Shown piece by piece: positions 33,845-42,287 of a stretch of 64,000 nucleotides of DNA (positions within the stretch are counted from its first letter, which is position 1; the number at the start of each line of letters is the position of its first letter). Origin of the DNA: Catenuloplanes indicus (GTDB lineage: Bacteria > Actinomycetota > Actinomycetes > Mycobacteriales > Micromonosporaceae); assembly GCF_030813715.1 (NCBI RefSeq), contig NZ_JAUSUZ010000001.1, forward strand, positions 4,030,001 through 4,094,000, in the 5' to 3' direction. Position numbers and translations under genes: made by a program. The notes under the pieces are model-generated. The model did no database searches, was not told where the DNA came from, and saw only the letters and a list, made by a program, of their open reading frames with translations.

Positions 33845-35211
33845 CGCAGGCCCGCCCGGGGGGCGCCGGCGAACCGGGCGATGTCCCGCAGCACCAGGTC
33901 CAGGCTGCCGGCGCCGGCCCAGCTCACCACCGGCACACCGTGCTCTCGCAGTCGGCCCAGCGTGTTCTCCCGCTCCAGCCGCCACAGGCGCAGCGCCTGC
34001 TCGACCCACGGGCTGCCGCCGGGCAGCGACAGTCCGGCGCTCGGCAGCGTGTCGACCGCGACCACGTACCGGCCGGAGCGGGCCAGCCGGGCCAGCATCT
34101 CGGCCGCGCCCGGTTCCAGCAGCGGCGTCAGCACCACGACCAGCGCGTTCGACGAGACCAGGTGTGCGGCGACCGGGTCGGCGCCGTTACCGGCGCTGCC
34201 CTGCTGCCGCACCTCCAGCAGCCACTCCAGCACGGTCAGGTACTGCCGGCGGCCCGCCGCGGCGCGGGGTCGGCGGGCGGCCGGGCCGTACTCCAGCAGC
34301 GAGACCCGGTCGCCGCGGTGCAAGTAGTGCTCCGCGATCGCGGCTGCGGCCCGGACCGTGGTGTCGAGTACGGAGGCACCGCCGTCCACGCCGCCGGAGT
34401 TGCCGGTCTCGGCCGTCACGTCGAGCAGCAGCGCCACCTCGGCGTCCCGGTCGGAGAGCGTGGCGGCCACGTGCAGCTCACCGGCGCGCAGCGACACCCG
34501 CCAGTCGATGCGCCGCAGCCGGTCGCCGGGCCCGAACTTGCGGACACCGGCCAGCTCGCCGCTCTGGCCGGGGCGCCGGGAACGGTGGCCGCCGACCAGG
34601 CCGGCCGCGTTCGGCATCGCGTCGACCGCCTGGAACGGCTCGGTACGCGGGTAGACCGCGATCCGGGCCGGGCGCAGCACCACCGGCGCGGACGTGAACA
34701 GCCCGTCGCAGGCGGCCGCGGCGGCCGCGATCGGGCCGAGGTCGTGGCGGCCCCAGCGCAACCCGCGGCCCTCCAGCGCGATCAGGCCGGTCCGGCCCGC
34801 GTCCACGGCCAGGCCCTGCGGCCGGTCCGCCGCGTCCAGGCGCAGCCACCGCGACCGGCGCACCCGGACCAGCACCAGGTCGTAGCGGACGTGATCCCGG
34901 TTGATCACTTCGAGCTCGGCGAGGACGTCGCCGCCCTCCACCCGGTTGACCGCCTCCAGCGTGAGCGCCAGGTCCGGCGCCGCGGCCGGGCGGCGGCGCA
35001 GCGAGACCGCGGTCCCGATCACGAACGGCGTGGCCAGCAACACCACATCGGTACGGCCGAGCACCACGCCGATCACCAGCAGCAGACCGGCCAGCGTGAT
35101 CGCGCGGCTGAGCGCCCGGGTCGGCACCCACACCGGCGGGGCCTCCGCCTCGGGAAGCACCGGTTCCGCGACCGCCGCCAGCGGCGGCACCGCGGGACGC
35201 AGAGAGCTCAT
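33841..35211 (-). CDS. DUF58 family protein, MoxR-associated
   Basis: A 456-residue protein: two membrane segments near the N-terminus (about 30-75), then a long soluble part with the DUF58 core (PGDRLRRIDWRVSLRAGELH near 235) and a von Willebrand A-like fold with a metal-site pattern (VALLLDVTAETGNSGG). DUF58 proteins are usual partners of MoxR AAA ATPases. The start is ATG at 35211 behind GGAGGAGG. The Shine-Dalgarno and the upstream overlap are both provided by a 77-bp repeat unit. Confidence 0.82.
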   Translation of the reverse strand: MSSLRPAVPPLAAVAEPVLPEAEAPPVWVPTRALSRAITLAGLLLVIGVVLGRTDVVLLATPFVIGTAVSLRRRPAAAPDLALTLEAVNRVEGGDVLAELEVINRDHVRYDLVLVRVRRSRWLRLDAADRPQGLAVDAGRTGLIALEGRGLRWGRHDLGPIAAAAAACDGLFTSAPVVLRPARIAVYPRTEPFQAVDAMPNAAGLVGGHRSRRPGQSGELAGVRKFGPGDRLRRIDWRVSLRAGELHVAATLSDRDAEVALLLDVTAETGNSGGVDGGASVLDTTVRAAAAIAEHYLHRGDRVSLLEYGPAARRPRAAAGRRQYLTVLEWLLEVRQQGSAGNGADPVAAHLVSSNALVVVLTPLLEPGAAEMLARLARSGRYVVAVDTLPSAGLSLPGGSPWVEQALRLWRLERENTLGRLREHGVPVVSWAGAGSLDLVLRDIARFAGAPRAGLR

Positions 35212-35288
35212 GCCGCCTCCTCCGCTTCGCTCCCCCGGCGACATTCGTCGAGCACTGAGCCAGCAGATTCGCTCGCAAGCTCGCTCAT
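35208..35288 (-). CDS. Repeat-encoded micro-ORF, second copy
   Basis: A 26-residue ORF, MSELASESAGSVLDECRRGS followed by EAEEAA. It starts at 35288, overlapping the stop of the identical upstream copy by ATGA; its own TGA overlaps the ATG of the DUF58 gene. GGAGGAGG precedes the next start. It may only relay ribosomes, or may be a real peptide with one cysteine. Confidence 0.45.
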   Translation of the reverse strand: MSELASESAGSVLDECRRGSEAEEAA

Positions 35289-35364
35289 GCCGCCTCCTCC
35301 GCTTCGCTCCCCCGGCGACATTCGTCGAGCACTGAGCCAGCAGATTCGCTCGCAAGCTCGCTCA
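35209..35364 (-). repeat. Two tandem 77-bp repeats between moxR and the DUF58 gene
   Basis: Copies begin with cat at 35209, 35286 and (partial, after the second full unit) 35363, giving a strict 77-bp period. The two full units are identical over their whole length. Because 77 is not a multiple of three, each unit ends with TGA overlapping the next ATG, so the chain of coupled starts survives any number of units. Confidence 0.9.
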
Positions 35365-35365
35365 T
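35285..35365 (-). CDS. Repeat-encoded micro-ORF, first copy
   Basis: Identical in sequence to the copy at 35208-35288. Its ATG (35365) overlaps the MoxR stop codon, and its stop overlaps the ATG of the second copy. The MoxR stop and the DUF58 start are thus linked through two translated repeats. Confidence 0.45.
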   Translation of the reverse strand: MSELASESAGSVLDECRRGSEAEEAA

Positions 35366-36354
35366 GCCGCGTACGTCGGCAGCGCGCCGCTGGCCGGGGC
35401 CGGGACCGCGTCGAGCACCTCGGAGACCACGAACGCCGGGTCGACCCGGCGCAGCCACATCTCCGGCCGCAGCGTGATCCGGTGGGTCAGCGCCGGTGCC
35501 GCGACCTCCTTGACGTCCTCCGGGACCACGAAGTCGCGGCCGGCCAGCGCGGCCCGCGCGCGGGACAGCAGCAGCAGCGCCAGCGAGCCGCGCGGGGACG
35601 CACCGACCAGCACGGACGGGTGCTCCCGGGTGGCCGCGGCGAGCGCCACGATGTACCGGCCGATCGAGTCCTCGACCGTGACCTGCTCCAGGCCGGCCTG
35701 CATGCGCAGCAGCGTCTCCGCGTTCACCACCGGGGCGATCTCGGCCTCCTCACGGCGGCGGTGGATGCGGCGGCGCAGCACCTCCCACTCCTCCTCGTGG
35801 CTGGGGTAGCCGAACGAGACGCGCAGCAGGAACCGGTCCAGCTGCGCCTCGGGGAGCGGGTACGTGCCCTCGTACTCGATCGGGTTCGCGGTGGCGAGCA
35901 CGTGGAACGGCGCGTCCAGCCGGTACGTGACGCCCTCCACCGACACCTGCTTCTCCTGCATCGCCTCCAGCAGTGCGGCCTGCGTCTTCGGTGGCGTCCG
36001 GTTGATCTCGTCGGCGAGCAGCAGGTTCGTGAAGATCGGGCCGGACCGGAAGGTGAAGTCGTGCCGGCTCTGGTCGTAGAGGAACGAGCCGGTCACGTCC
36101 GCGGGCAGCAGGTCCGGCGTGAACTGGAGGCGGCGGAAGTCCAGCCCGAGCGCCTGCGCGAAGCTGCGCGCGGTCAGCGTCTTGCCCAACCCGGGCAGGT
36201 CCTCCAGCAGCACGTGCCCACCGGCCAGAATGCCGGCCAGCACCAGCTCCAGCGGCTCCCGCTTGCCGACCACCACCGTGCCGACCGCGTCCAGCACGGT
36301 CCGCGCGAGCGCACCCACCTCGTACGGCGGGAGGGGCTCCGGCATGTCAGTCAT
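35362..36354 (-). CDS. MoxR-type AAA+ ATPase
   Basis: A 330-residue MoxR ATPase: Walker A in LLEDLPGLGKT, Walker B in LLLADEINRTPPKTQAALLE, sensor 1 in VLATANPIEYEGTYPLPEAQ and a C-terminal lid with GASPRGSLALLLLSRA. MoxR proteins act with DUF58/VWA partners in assembling or activating other proteins, often at the envelope. The start ATG (36354) overlaps the stop of the upstream membrane-protein gene (ATGA). Confidence 0.9.
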   Translation of the reverse strand: MTDMPEPLPPYEVGALARTVLDAVGTVVVGKREPLELVLAGILAGGHVLLEDLPGLGKTLTARSFAQALGLDFRRLQFTPDLLPADVTGSFLYDQSRHDFTFRSGPIFTNLLLADEINRTPPKTQAALLEAMQEKQVSVEGVTYRLDAPFHVLATANPIEYEGTYPLPEAQLDRFLLRVSFGYPSHEEEWEVLRRRIHRRREEAEIAPVVNAETLLRMQAGLEQVTVEDSIGRYIVALAAATREHPSVLVGASPRGSLALLLLSRARAALAGRDFVVPEDVKEVAAPALTHRITLRPEMWLRRVDPAFVVSEVLDAVPAPASGALPTYAA

Positions 36355-36911
36355 AGTTCCTCCAGGCGGGTGACCAGCGACGCGAACTGTCGTGGTTTCG
36401 GTGCGCGCTTCGGCGGCGCGGTCAGCAGCGTCCACAGCGGGTCGCCGAGCAGCTCGCGCGCCCGCCGCTGATCAGACGCGATGGTGACGCCGTGGCGTTG
36501 CCGCAGCCGCTCGTCGGCCAGCTCGCGCAGCGCCGGCACGGTCAGCCGGTGGAACCGGGCCGCGTCCTCGGTGCTCCAGTTGAGCACGCGTTCCCAGCGC
36601 CCGACCGCATGGCGCAGCCCGTCACCGCCGGTGAAGTTGTAGGTGCCGGGCTCCTCGCCGCGGACCACGTGCCGGGCCGGGCGCTCGCCGCGGCCGGGCA
36701 CGCCGACGGACGCGATCACGCGCCGCAGCGTCACCAGGGCCAGGAACGACAGGAAAAGCACCGGTACGGAGACGGTCAGCTCCTCGACGCGCAGCAGCAC
36801 GTAGACGATGCCGGTGCCCAGCCCGGCCAGCAGCGCACCGGTCACCCAGCGCCACCGGCTCTTCCGGGCCGGCCGCTCCTCGGCACCGGCGAACAGGTCG
36901 TCGATGCTCAC
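36351..36911 (-). CDS. Two-pass membrane protein in the MoxR operon
   Basis: A 186-residue protein with two close membrane segments (about 22-62) and a cytoplasmic C-terminal domain (about 75-186) rich in Arg and Glu. No named family is recognised. The GTG start at 36911 overlaps the DUF4129 stop (GTGA), and its own stop overlaps moxR. Confidence 0.75.
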   Translation of the reverse strand: MSIDDLFAGAEERPARKSRWRWVTGALLAGLGTGIVYVLLRVEELTVSVPVLFLSFLALVTLRRVIASVGVPGRGERPARHVVRGEEPGTYNFTGGDGLRHAVGRWERVLNWSTEDAARFHRLTVPALRELADERLRQRHGVTIASDQRRARELLGDPLWTLLTAPPKRAPKPRQFASLVTRLEEL

Positions 36912-37612
36912 GGCGCACCCCCGGCCGGCGTGGTCAGGTCGTCGCGCACCCGGTGCAGCGCGGCCACGGCGTCGGCGCGCATGCGCTCGTCGACCGTGTG
37001 CGTGGCGTACCGCGCGGTGCGGTAGACCTCGGCGAACCCGGCCAGCACGGCGCGGTCCACCCGGTGCTCGCGCAGCAGACGGGTGACCAGCTCGGACGGG
37101 GTGTCACCGGGGCGGCGCGGCGTGCCGGCGTCCGCCGCGGCCTGCTCCAGCCGCACCCAGCAGGTGATCACGGCGCCACGCGGATCGCCGTCGCCGGCCA
37201 GCTCGTGCAGGCCGGCGTCGAGCGCGGCCACCATCTCCTCGGTGGCGGCGGCGCGGCGGCGCGGCGCGGCGTACCCGGCGGTCCGTTTTCGCAGCTGGTC
37301 GCGGACCGCGATCACCACCACGGTGCCGAGCACACCGGCCACCACCAGCACGGCCAGCACGATCAGCGCGGTGATCAGCCACGGCGGCAGCGCGAAGCCG
37401 GAGTCCTCGATCTCGATCAGCTCATTACCGCCGCCGGCCGGCGGTGGCGGATTCTCCAGCGTCGGCGGTGGTTCGCTCGGCAGGTCGAAGCGCGCGAGCG
37501 GCGGCGCCTGGCGCAGGCCGATCGAGGAGTTCTGTGCCGCGACCGCGATCAGGCCGATGAGCAGCACCGCGGCGGCGACCGGCCACCACACGCGCAACGA
37601 CTTCAGCGTCAT
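36908..37612 (-). CDS. DUF4129 family membrane protein
   Basis: A 234-residue protein: an N-terminal membrane segment (about 8-27), a Pro-rich outside stretch ([17 protein letters not shown]), a second segment (about 73-98) and a cytoplasmic DUF4129 domain (about 115-225; [30 protein letters not shown]). DUF4129 proteins accompany MoxR/DUF58, sometimes with transglutaminase domains, which are absent here. The start ATG (37612) overlaps the glycosylase stop. Confidence 0.82.
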   Translation of the reverse strand: MTLKSLRVWWPVAAAVLLIGLIAVAAQNSSIGLRQAPPLARFDLPSEPPPTLENPPPPAGGGNELIEIEDSGFALPPWLITALIVLAVLVVAGVLGTVVVIAVRDQLRKRTAGYAAPRRRAAATEEMVAALDAGLHELAGDGDPRGAVITCWVRLEQAAADAGTPRRPGDTPSELVTRLLREHRVDRAVLAGFAEVYRTARYATHTVDERMRADAVAALHRVRDDLTTPAGGAP

Positions 37613-38301
37613 GCGGCGGCCAGCGCGCGGGCTCGGGCGAACACGTCGTCCAGCATCGCGGGTGTGAGCCGCCCGGTAAAGGTGTTCTGCTGGCTCACGT
37701 GATAACAACCCAGCAGCGCCGGTACGCCGTCCCCGGTCCACAGTGCACCATGGCCGAACGCCGGGCGGGGACTCGGCGGGCGCACGCCCCACACCTCGCG
37801 CATCGCGGGCCACCACGCGGCCCAGGCGAACGCACCGAGCGCGATCACCACCCGCAGCGTGGGCCGGATCAGCGCGAGTTCGCGGTGCAGGAACGGCGCA
37901 CAGCGATCCCGCTCGTCCGGCGCCGGCTTGTTGTCCGGCGGCGCGCAGCGTACCGCCGCGAAGATCCTGGTGTCCTTGATCTGCAGACCGTCGTCGGCGG
38001 AGACGCTGGTCGGCTGGTTGGCCAGGCCGGCCCGGTGCATGGCCGCGAACAGCACGTCGCCGGAGCGGTCGCCGGTGAAGATCCGGCCGGTGCGGTTGCC
38101 GCCGTGCGCGGCCGGTGCCAGGCCGAGGATGCCGATCCGGGCGTCGGCCACGCCGAAGCCGGGCACCGGGCGACCCCAGTAGGTCTGGTCCCGGAACGCC
38201 GCGCGCTTCACGGCGGCGACCTCCTCCCGCCACGCGACCAGGCGCGGGCAGGCGAAGCAGTCGCTGATCTCGGCGTCGAGGTGCTGCAGCGCGTCCCCCA
38301 T
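37609..38301 (-). CDS. Uracil-DNA glycosylase, family 5 (UDGb) type
   Basis: A 230-residue glycosylase. [19 protein letters not shown] is the active-site motif of family 5 enzymes, which remove uracil and other deaminated bases. [11 protein letters not shown] is motif 2. Four cysteines fit an iron-sulfur cluster (C15 and C18 in DCFACPRL, then RCAPP and RCAPFL). Unexpectedly it heads the MoxR-DUF58 operon, overlapping DUF4129 by ATGA. The start ATG (38301) lies in a hairpin, with AAGGA in its loop. Confidence 0.85.
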   Translation of the reverse strand: MGDALQHLDAEISDCFACPRLVAWREEVAAVKRAAFRDQTYWGRPVPGFGVADARIGILGLAPAAHGGNRTGRIFTGDRSGDVLFAAMHRAGLANQPTSVSADDGLQIKDTRIFAAVRCAPPDNKPAPDERDRCAPFLHRELALIRPTLRVVIALGAFAWAAWWPAMREVWGVRPPSPRPAFGHGALWTGDGVPALLGCYHVSQQNTFTGRLTPAMLDDVFARARALAAA

Positions 38302-38327
38302 GATCCTTAGAGAATCACGGGGGACGC
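38291..38327 (-). promoter_or_regulatory. Hairpin enclosing the start codon of the glycosylase gene
   Basis: GCGTCCCCC (38291-38299) pairs with GGGGGACGC (38319-38327); after one mismatch TGAT pairs with ATCA, leaving a 9-nt loop. In the leftward mRNA the Shine-Dalgarno sits in the loop and the ATG in the stem. It may be a terminator of the upstream hydrolase gene or a translational gate. Confidence 0.55.
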
Positions 38328-38334
38328 GCCTCGG

Positions 38335-39015
38335 CTACAGCCGGGTCCGGAACAACTCGAGCGTGCGCGCCCACGCGGTGGCGGCGGCGGCCGGGTCGTA
38401 GGTCTTCGGGTGGTCGTCGTTGAAGAACGCGTGCGACGTGCCCGGGTAGTCGTACAGCGTGACCTCGCCACCGGCCAGCTCGATGCCGGCCCGGGCGCGC
38501 TGCGGCCCCTCCGCGGCGGACAGCCCGTCCTCCTCCGCGCAGTGCACGATCGCGGTCTTCCCGGCGTAGTTGTCCCACTTCGGCGCCATCCGCTCCCACG
38601 GGACCGCCGGGTAGAAGCCGGCCGTGGCGACGATCCGGTCGGAGAGCGTAGCGGACCAGAGCGCCAGGCTGCCGCCCATGCAGAAGCCGACCGCGCCGAT
38701 CTTCCCGCTGGTCTCCGGCAGCTCCGCGAGGTAGTCGGCCGCGCCCGCGATGTCCTTGCCGGCCTGGTCGATCGCCAGGCCCATGAGCAGTTTGACGGCC
38801 TCGTTCGGGTACGTGGTCTGCTTGCCGTGGTAGAGATCCGGCGCCAGTGCGACGAAGCCGGCCTCGGCGAAGCGGTCGGTGAGCGCGGTGATGTGCTCGA
38901 CCAGGCCCCACCACTCCTGGATGACGATCACGCCCGGTCCGGTCCCCGACGCGGGTCTCGCGAGGTAGCCCTCGCTCGTACCCCCGTTGCTGCGATAGCT
39001 CACCATCGAGCCCAT
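38335..39015 (-). CDS. Dienelactone hydrolase family protein
   Basis: A 226-residue alpha/beta hydrolase. The triad is the cysteine of GFCMGGSLALW, an acidic residue in HCAEEDGLSA and the histidine of PGTSHAFFND, the Cys-Asp-His type of dienelactone hydrolases. VIVIQEWWGL and ALAPDLYHGK are family motifs. No aromatic degradation genes lie nearby, so the substrate is unknown. The start is at 39015, 6 nt after GGAGG. It is 33 bp upstream of the glycosylase gene. Confidence 0.87.
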   Translation of the reverse strand: MGSMVSYRSNGGTSEGYLARPASGTGPGVIVIQEWWGLVEHITALTDRFAEAGFVALAPDLYHGKQTTYPNEAVKLLMGLAIDQAGKDIAGAADYLAELPETSGKIGAVGFCMGGSLALWSATLSDRIVATAGFYPAVPWERMAPKWDNYAGKTAIVHCAEEDGLSAAEGPQRARAGIELAGGEVTLYDYPGTSHAFFNDDHPKTYDPAAAATAWARTLELFRTRL

Positions 39016-39176
39016 TGGCCGCCTCCAGTCACCGTTGGCTGGTCACACAGAGTCACTACTCAAGTCAGCTGAGTAGTGCTGGCCAGCCTGCCATGACGAC
39101 CGCGTCGACGGGAAGAGTGGAGAACAGCACACGGCGCCGCCCCGCGCGATGCGGGACGGCGCCGTGGTGGCGGGTG

Positions 39177-39821
39177 CTACTTGTCGGTCAGGCAGAGAAC
39201 GTAGTACTCGTTCTCCGGGGCTTCCATCGGCCAGATCATCGAGCCGGACTGGCCCTCCTGGATGAAGTCCATGCAGCGCTCCTCCTCCTGGGCCTGGAGC
39301 AGCGTCAGGTTGTCCACCCGGCCGACGATCAGCGACTGCGCGTCGGCGCTGTTGCAGTCCACGATGCCGACGTCGACCTGACGGTCCGTCTCGCCCTCGG
39401 CCAGCTCCGGGAGCTTGCCGACGCACTCGCCGACCTTCGCGTCCTTGGTCGGGTCGGTCGCCAGCGCGTTCGCCGCCGCACCCACGCCCAGGCCGAGCAC
39501 AACCTTGATCAGGATGCCGACCGCGACCACGCCGACCACGCCGAGGATGCCGGCGAGCTTGCCCTTGCCGCCGCTCTTCTGCGGCTCCTGCGGCGGCGGG
39601 GCGTAGCCCGGCGCGCCGAACGCCGGCGGCTGGCCGGGAGCGCCGAACGCCGGCGGCTGGCCCGGGGCGGCACCGAAGCCGGCCTGGCCGTCCGAAGCGG
39701 CACCGAAGCCCTGCTGCGGCTGGCCCTGCGGCACGCCGGGCGCGGCCGGGGCGCCGAACGCGGGCGCGCCCGGAGTGGAGGGCTGCTGCGGCGGCGGGAA
39801 GCCGGCAGGCTGATCAGTCAC
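39177..39821 (-). CDS. Pro/Gly-rich single-pass membrane protein
   Basis: A 214-residue protein. Residues 1-95 are low complexity (Pro, Gly, Ala, Gln) with a tandem 9-residue repeat, PGQPPAFGA twice. One membrane segment follows (about 100-130, LAGILGVVGVVAVGILIKVV), then an outside domain of about 85 residues containing three cysteines (KVGECVGKL, VDCNSAD, EERCMDF) and one near the C-terminus. It resembles septum-associated or LppU-like actinobacterial proteins. The start is GTG at 39821. Confidence 0.7.
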   Translation of the reverse strand: MTDQPAGFPPPQQPSTPGAPAFGAPAAPGVPQGQPQQGFGAASDGQAGFGAAPGQPPAFGAPGQPPAFGAPGYAPPPQEPQKSGGKGKLAGILGVVGVVAVGILIKVVLGLGVGAAANALATDPTKDAKVGECVGKLPELAEGETDRQVDVGIVDCNSADAQSLIVGRVDNLTLLQAQEEERCMDFIQEGQSGSMIWPMEAPENEYYVLCLTDK

Positions 39822-39994
39822 GATTCCGATCCCCGTTTCGATCTGGCATGCCGGCCGGAACCGGCACGAATGCAAGTGCATCGACACGGTACGGGTCCGG
39901 AGTCCGCCGTCCCGCCCCTCGACCGGATGATCGTCGCGGCCGAAGGGGCAGGATCGGGTGACTGAAAGTCGTACAGCCAACGATCAGATCACTT

Positions 39995-40975
39995 TCAGGA
40001 GGCGGACGGTGACGGCTCCCCGGACAGGCTCGCCGACGGCGCCGCATCCGGCTCGGCCGGCACCGCGCCGGGCACGGCCGGGACCACCGCGGCCGGCTCC
40101 GAGGACGCCGAGGGCGTCGGGAAGGCCGGGACCTGGAACGGCGCCTGCCCTGGGCAGTGCGGGTAGAGCGTCTGGCCGGTGAACGCCCGCTCCGGGCCGC
40201 ACCGATTCCAGCCCAGCTCGATCGGCCGGCCGTTCTGGTCGAACAGGCGCACGTCGGTGAGCAGCCGACCGTTCCGGTCGTAGACGTAGACGTCCTCGAC
40301 CTCCGCGCCCGCCGGTGCGTAGCTGGTGCCGTACGAGTCGATCATCTGCTCCGTCGTGGACCGGCTGTCCACCTGCCAGAGCAGCACGAACGCCCAGACC
40401 GCCAGCATGCCGCTAGCGGCCCGCAGCAACCGCCGCGGGTTGCGGGGCAGCCCGGCCGACTCGCGCCGGCCCACCCAGACCGAGCCGAGCACGAACGCGA
40501 ACAGCAGGAACACCGCCATCGGGAAGCTGCCGTTGACCCGCGGCAGCACGCCGGGCGGGTCGTTGCTGACCAGCACGGCGACGAACATCGCGATCAGGTA
40601 GCCACGCAGCAACCACCACGCCGGGCGCAGCAGCCGCAGGAAGTCGCTGCCCTGCTCGTACCCGAGGAGCGTGCCGGCCCGCCGGTTCACGTCCGCGCCG
40701 CGGTCGCGCAACCGGTGCGCCACCGTGTCCAGCCGCGCCCGCAGCGGCACCCGGCCGCCGTTGACCATGCCCATCGCCACCCGCAGCTCGGCCGCGTAGA
40801 CCTCCGGTGGCCCGAGCCGCCGCACCAGCGGCTCGCCGCTCTCCGCGCGCACCTCCGCCAGGTGGCTCGGCAGGTCCTCCAGCAGGTCGTCACGCTGCCG
40901 CGACGGCAGGTCGGAGAGCGCGGCGCGGACCGCCTCCACGTAGTGCCTGATCTCCAGGTCCTCGGTGACGCTCAT
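39995..40975 (-). CDS. HAAS-domain membrane protein, PadR partner
   Basis: A 326-residue protein. The N-terminus (about 1-65, HYVEAVRAALSDLPSRQRDD) is the helical HAAS/DUF1700-type domain that accompanies PadR regulators. About four membrane segments follow (about 115-210), then an outside region and a Pro/Ser/Ala-rich tail. Its ATG (40975) overlaps the PadR stop (ATGA). A role in relaying a signal to PadR is inferred from family context. Confidence 0.75.
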   Translation of the reverse strand: MSVTEDLEIRHYVEAVRAALSDLPSRQRDDLLEDLPSHLAEVRAESGEPLVRRLGPPEVYAAELRVAMGMVNGGRVPLRARLDTVAHRLRDRGADVNRRAGTLLGYEQGSDFLRLLRPAWWLLRGYLIAMFVAVLVSNDPPGVLPRVNGSFPMAVFLLFAFVLGSVWVGRRESAGLPRNPRRLLRAASGMLAVWAFVLLWQVDSRSTTEQMIDSYGTSYAPAGAEVEDVYVYDRNGRLLTDVRLFDQNGRPIELGWNRCGPERAFTGQTLYPHCPGQAPFQVPAFPTPSASSEPAAVVPAVPGAVPAEPDAAPSASLSGEPSPSAS

Positions 40976-41304
40976 CGGTGCGCCAAACCCCCGCTCAGCA
41001 GATCGTCCATGGTGGAGGCGAAACCTTCCCATACCTTCGCCGAGCGGGCCAGCTGGTCGCGCCCGGCCTCGTTGAGGGCGTAGTACTTGCGGTGCGGCCC
41101 CTCCTCGCTCGGCACCACATAGGCCGTGAGGAGCCCGGCCTGGAAGAGGCGCCGGAGCGTCCCGTAGACGGACGCGTCACCGACCTCCTCCAGCCCGGCC
41201 GCCCGCAGGCGGCGGAGGATGTCGTAGCCGTAGCCGTCCCCGTCCCGCAGCACTGCCAGCACGGCCAGCTCCAGCACTCCCTTGAGCAACTGGGTCGTTT
41301 CCAT
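40972..41304 (-). CDS. PadR family transcriptional regulator
   Basis: A 110-residue winged-helix regulator: TTQLLKGVLELAVLAVLRDG, GYGYDILRRL and SVYGTLRRLFQAGLL are the PadR pattern. It probably represses its own operon with the HAAS partner. The ATG at 41304 has no Shine-Dalgarno; TACTCT (41317-41312) lies 7 nt upstream, so a leaderless mRNA is likely. The candidate operator overlaps that hexamer. Confidence 0.88.
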   Translation of the reverse strand: METTQLLKGVLELAVLAVLRDGDGYGYDILRRLRAAGLEEVGDASVYGTLRRLFQAGLLTAYVVPSEEGPHRKYYALNEAGRDQLARSAKVWEGFASTMDDLLSGGLAHR

Positions 41305-41315
41305 GCACCGCAGAG

Positions 41316-41334
41316 TATTCCGCAATGCGTAATA
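41316..41334. promoter_or_regulatory. Candidate operator between padR and the LysR gene
   Basis: TATTCCGCA and TGCGTAATA flank one base; eight of nine pairs are complementary. It overlaps the leftward -10 hexamer of padR and lies 28 bp from the GTG of the divergent LysR gene, so one site could control both. Confidence 0.5.
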
Positions 41335-41361
41335 GATGAAGCGCCGTGGCATCCTCGGTGT

Positions 41362-42231
41362 GTGGCCGACCTTGATCTGCGACACCTCAGGTACCTCATC
41401 GCCGTGGCGGAGACCGGAAGCATCACCCGCGCCGCGCAGCGGCTGATGCTGACGCAGCCGGCGCTGTCCCGCGCGCTGCGCGCGCTGGAGCGGATGGTCG
41501 GCACGCCGCTGCTGGTGCGCGGCTCGCACGCCACCACGCTCACCGCGGCCGGGTCGGAGCTGCTGATGGACGCGTACGACCTGGTGGAACGCTCCCGGGT
41601 CGCGCTCGCGCGAGCTCGCGGGACGGAGACGCTGACCGTCACCGCGCCCGCCTGCGACGTGCTGGACGTGGCCGCGGCGAGCCGGGCCTTCGAGGAGAAG
41701 CACCCGGACATCCAGGTGCACATCGAGCCGCGCGACTGGCTCGCGCCGGAGGTGCTGCGCGCCGGGGCTACGGACGTCTCGATCCTGCGCGACTCCTTCG
41801 ACCGGCACGGGCTGGACGTCGAGCCGCTCGCGGCCGAACCGCGGATGGTCATCCTGAACGCGGGCCATCCGCTCGGCGGCCGCGACCGGCTCACGCTCGC
41901 CGACCTGCGCGACGAGACGTTCACCTACTGGCCCGGTATGTCCGATGCGGAGGCGGCGCACTGGACCGGCGCCGACGTCGACGGGCACCCACGCCGGCAG
42001 AGTCTCCGGATCGGTTCCGTGACCGACGTGCTCGCCGCGGTCGCGCTCGGCCGCGCCGTGGTCTACGCGCACGGCTCGACGCTGTCGGAGCGGCTGCCGG
42101 GCATGCGGGCACTGCCGGTCGAGGATCTGTCCCCGAGCCGCCTGGAGATCGGCACGCCGGCCCGGCACGCCGGGCCGGCCGGCAAGCTGTTCGTGGAGCA
42201 CATGCTGGAGTGGGCTGCCCGGCCGGCATGA
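41362..42231 (+). CDS. LysR family transcriptional regulator
   Basis: A 289-residue LysR protein. The helix-turn-helix (about 1-60; DLRHLRYLIAVAETGSITRA, LTQPALSRALRALE) is followed by a substrate-binding domain (about 85-285). The effector is unknown. The start is GTG at 41362; the frame has no better candidate. It faces padR and reads towards the SDR gene 57 bp downstream, which may be its target. Confidence 0.88.
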   Translation: MADLDLRHLRYLIAVAETGSITRAAQRLMLTQPALSRALRALERMVGTPLLVRGSHATTLTAAGSELLMDAYDLVERSRVALARARGTETLTVTAPACDVLDVAAASRAFEEKHPDIQVHIEPRDWLAPEVLRAGATDVSILRDSFDRHGLDVEPLAAEPRMVILNAGHPLGGRDRLTLADLRDETFTYWPGMSDAEAAHWTGADVDGHPRRQSLRIGSVTDVLAAVALGRAVVYAHGSTLSERLPGMRALPVEDLSPSRLEIGTPARHAGPAGKLFVEHMLEWAARPA

Positions 42232-42287
42232 TCGGCCCTGCCCGATCGGCATTACCGGCCACGCCGCGCCGCTGCTGGAATGAGTAC

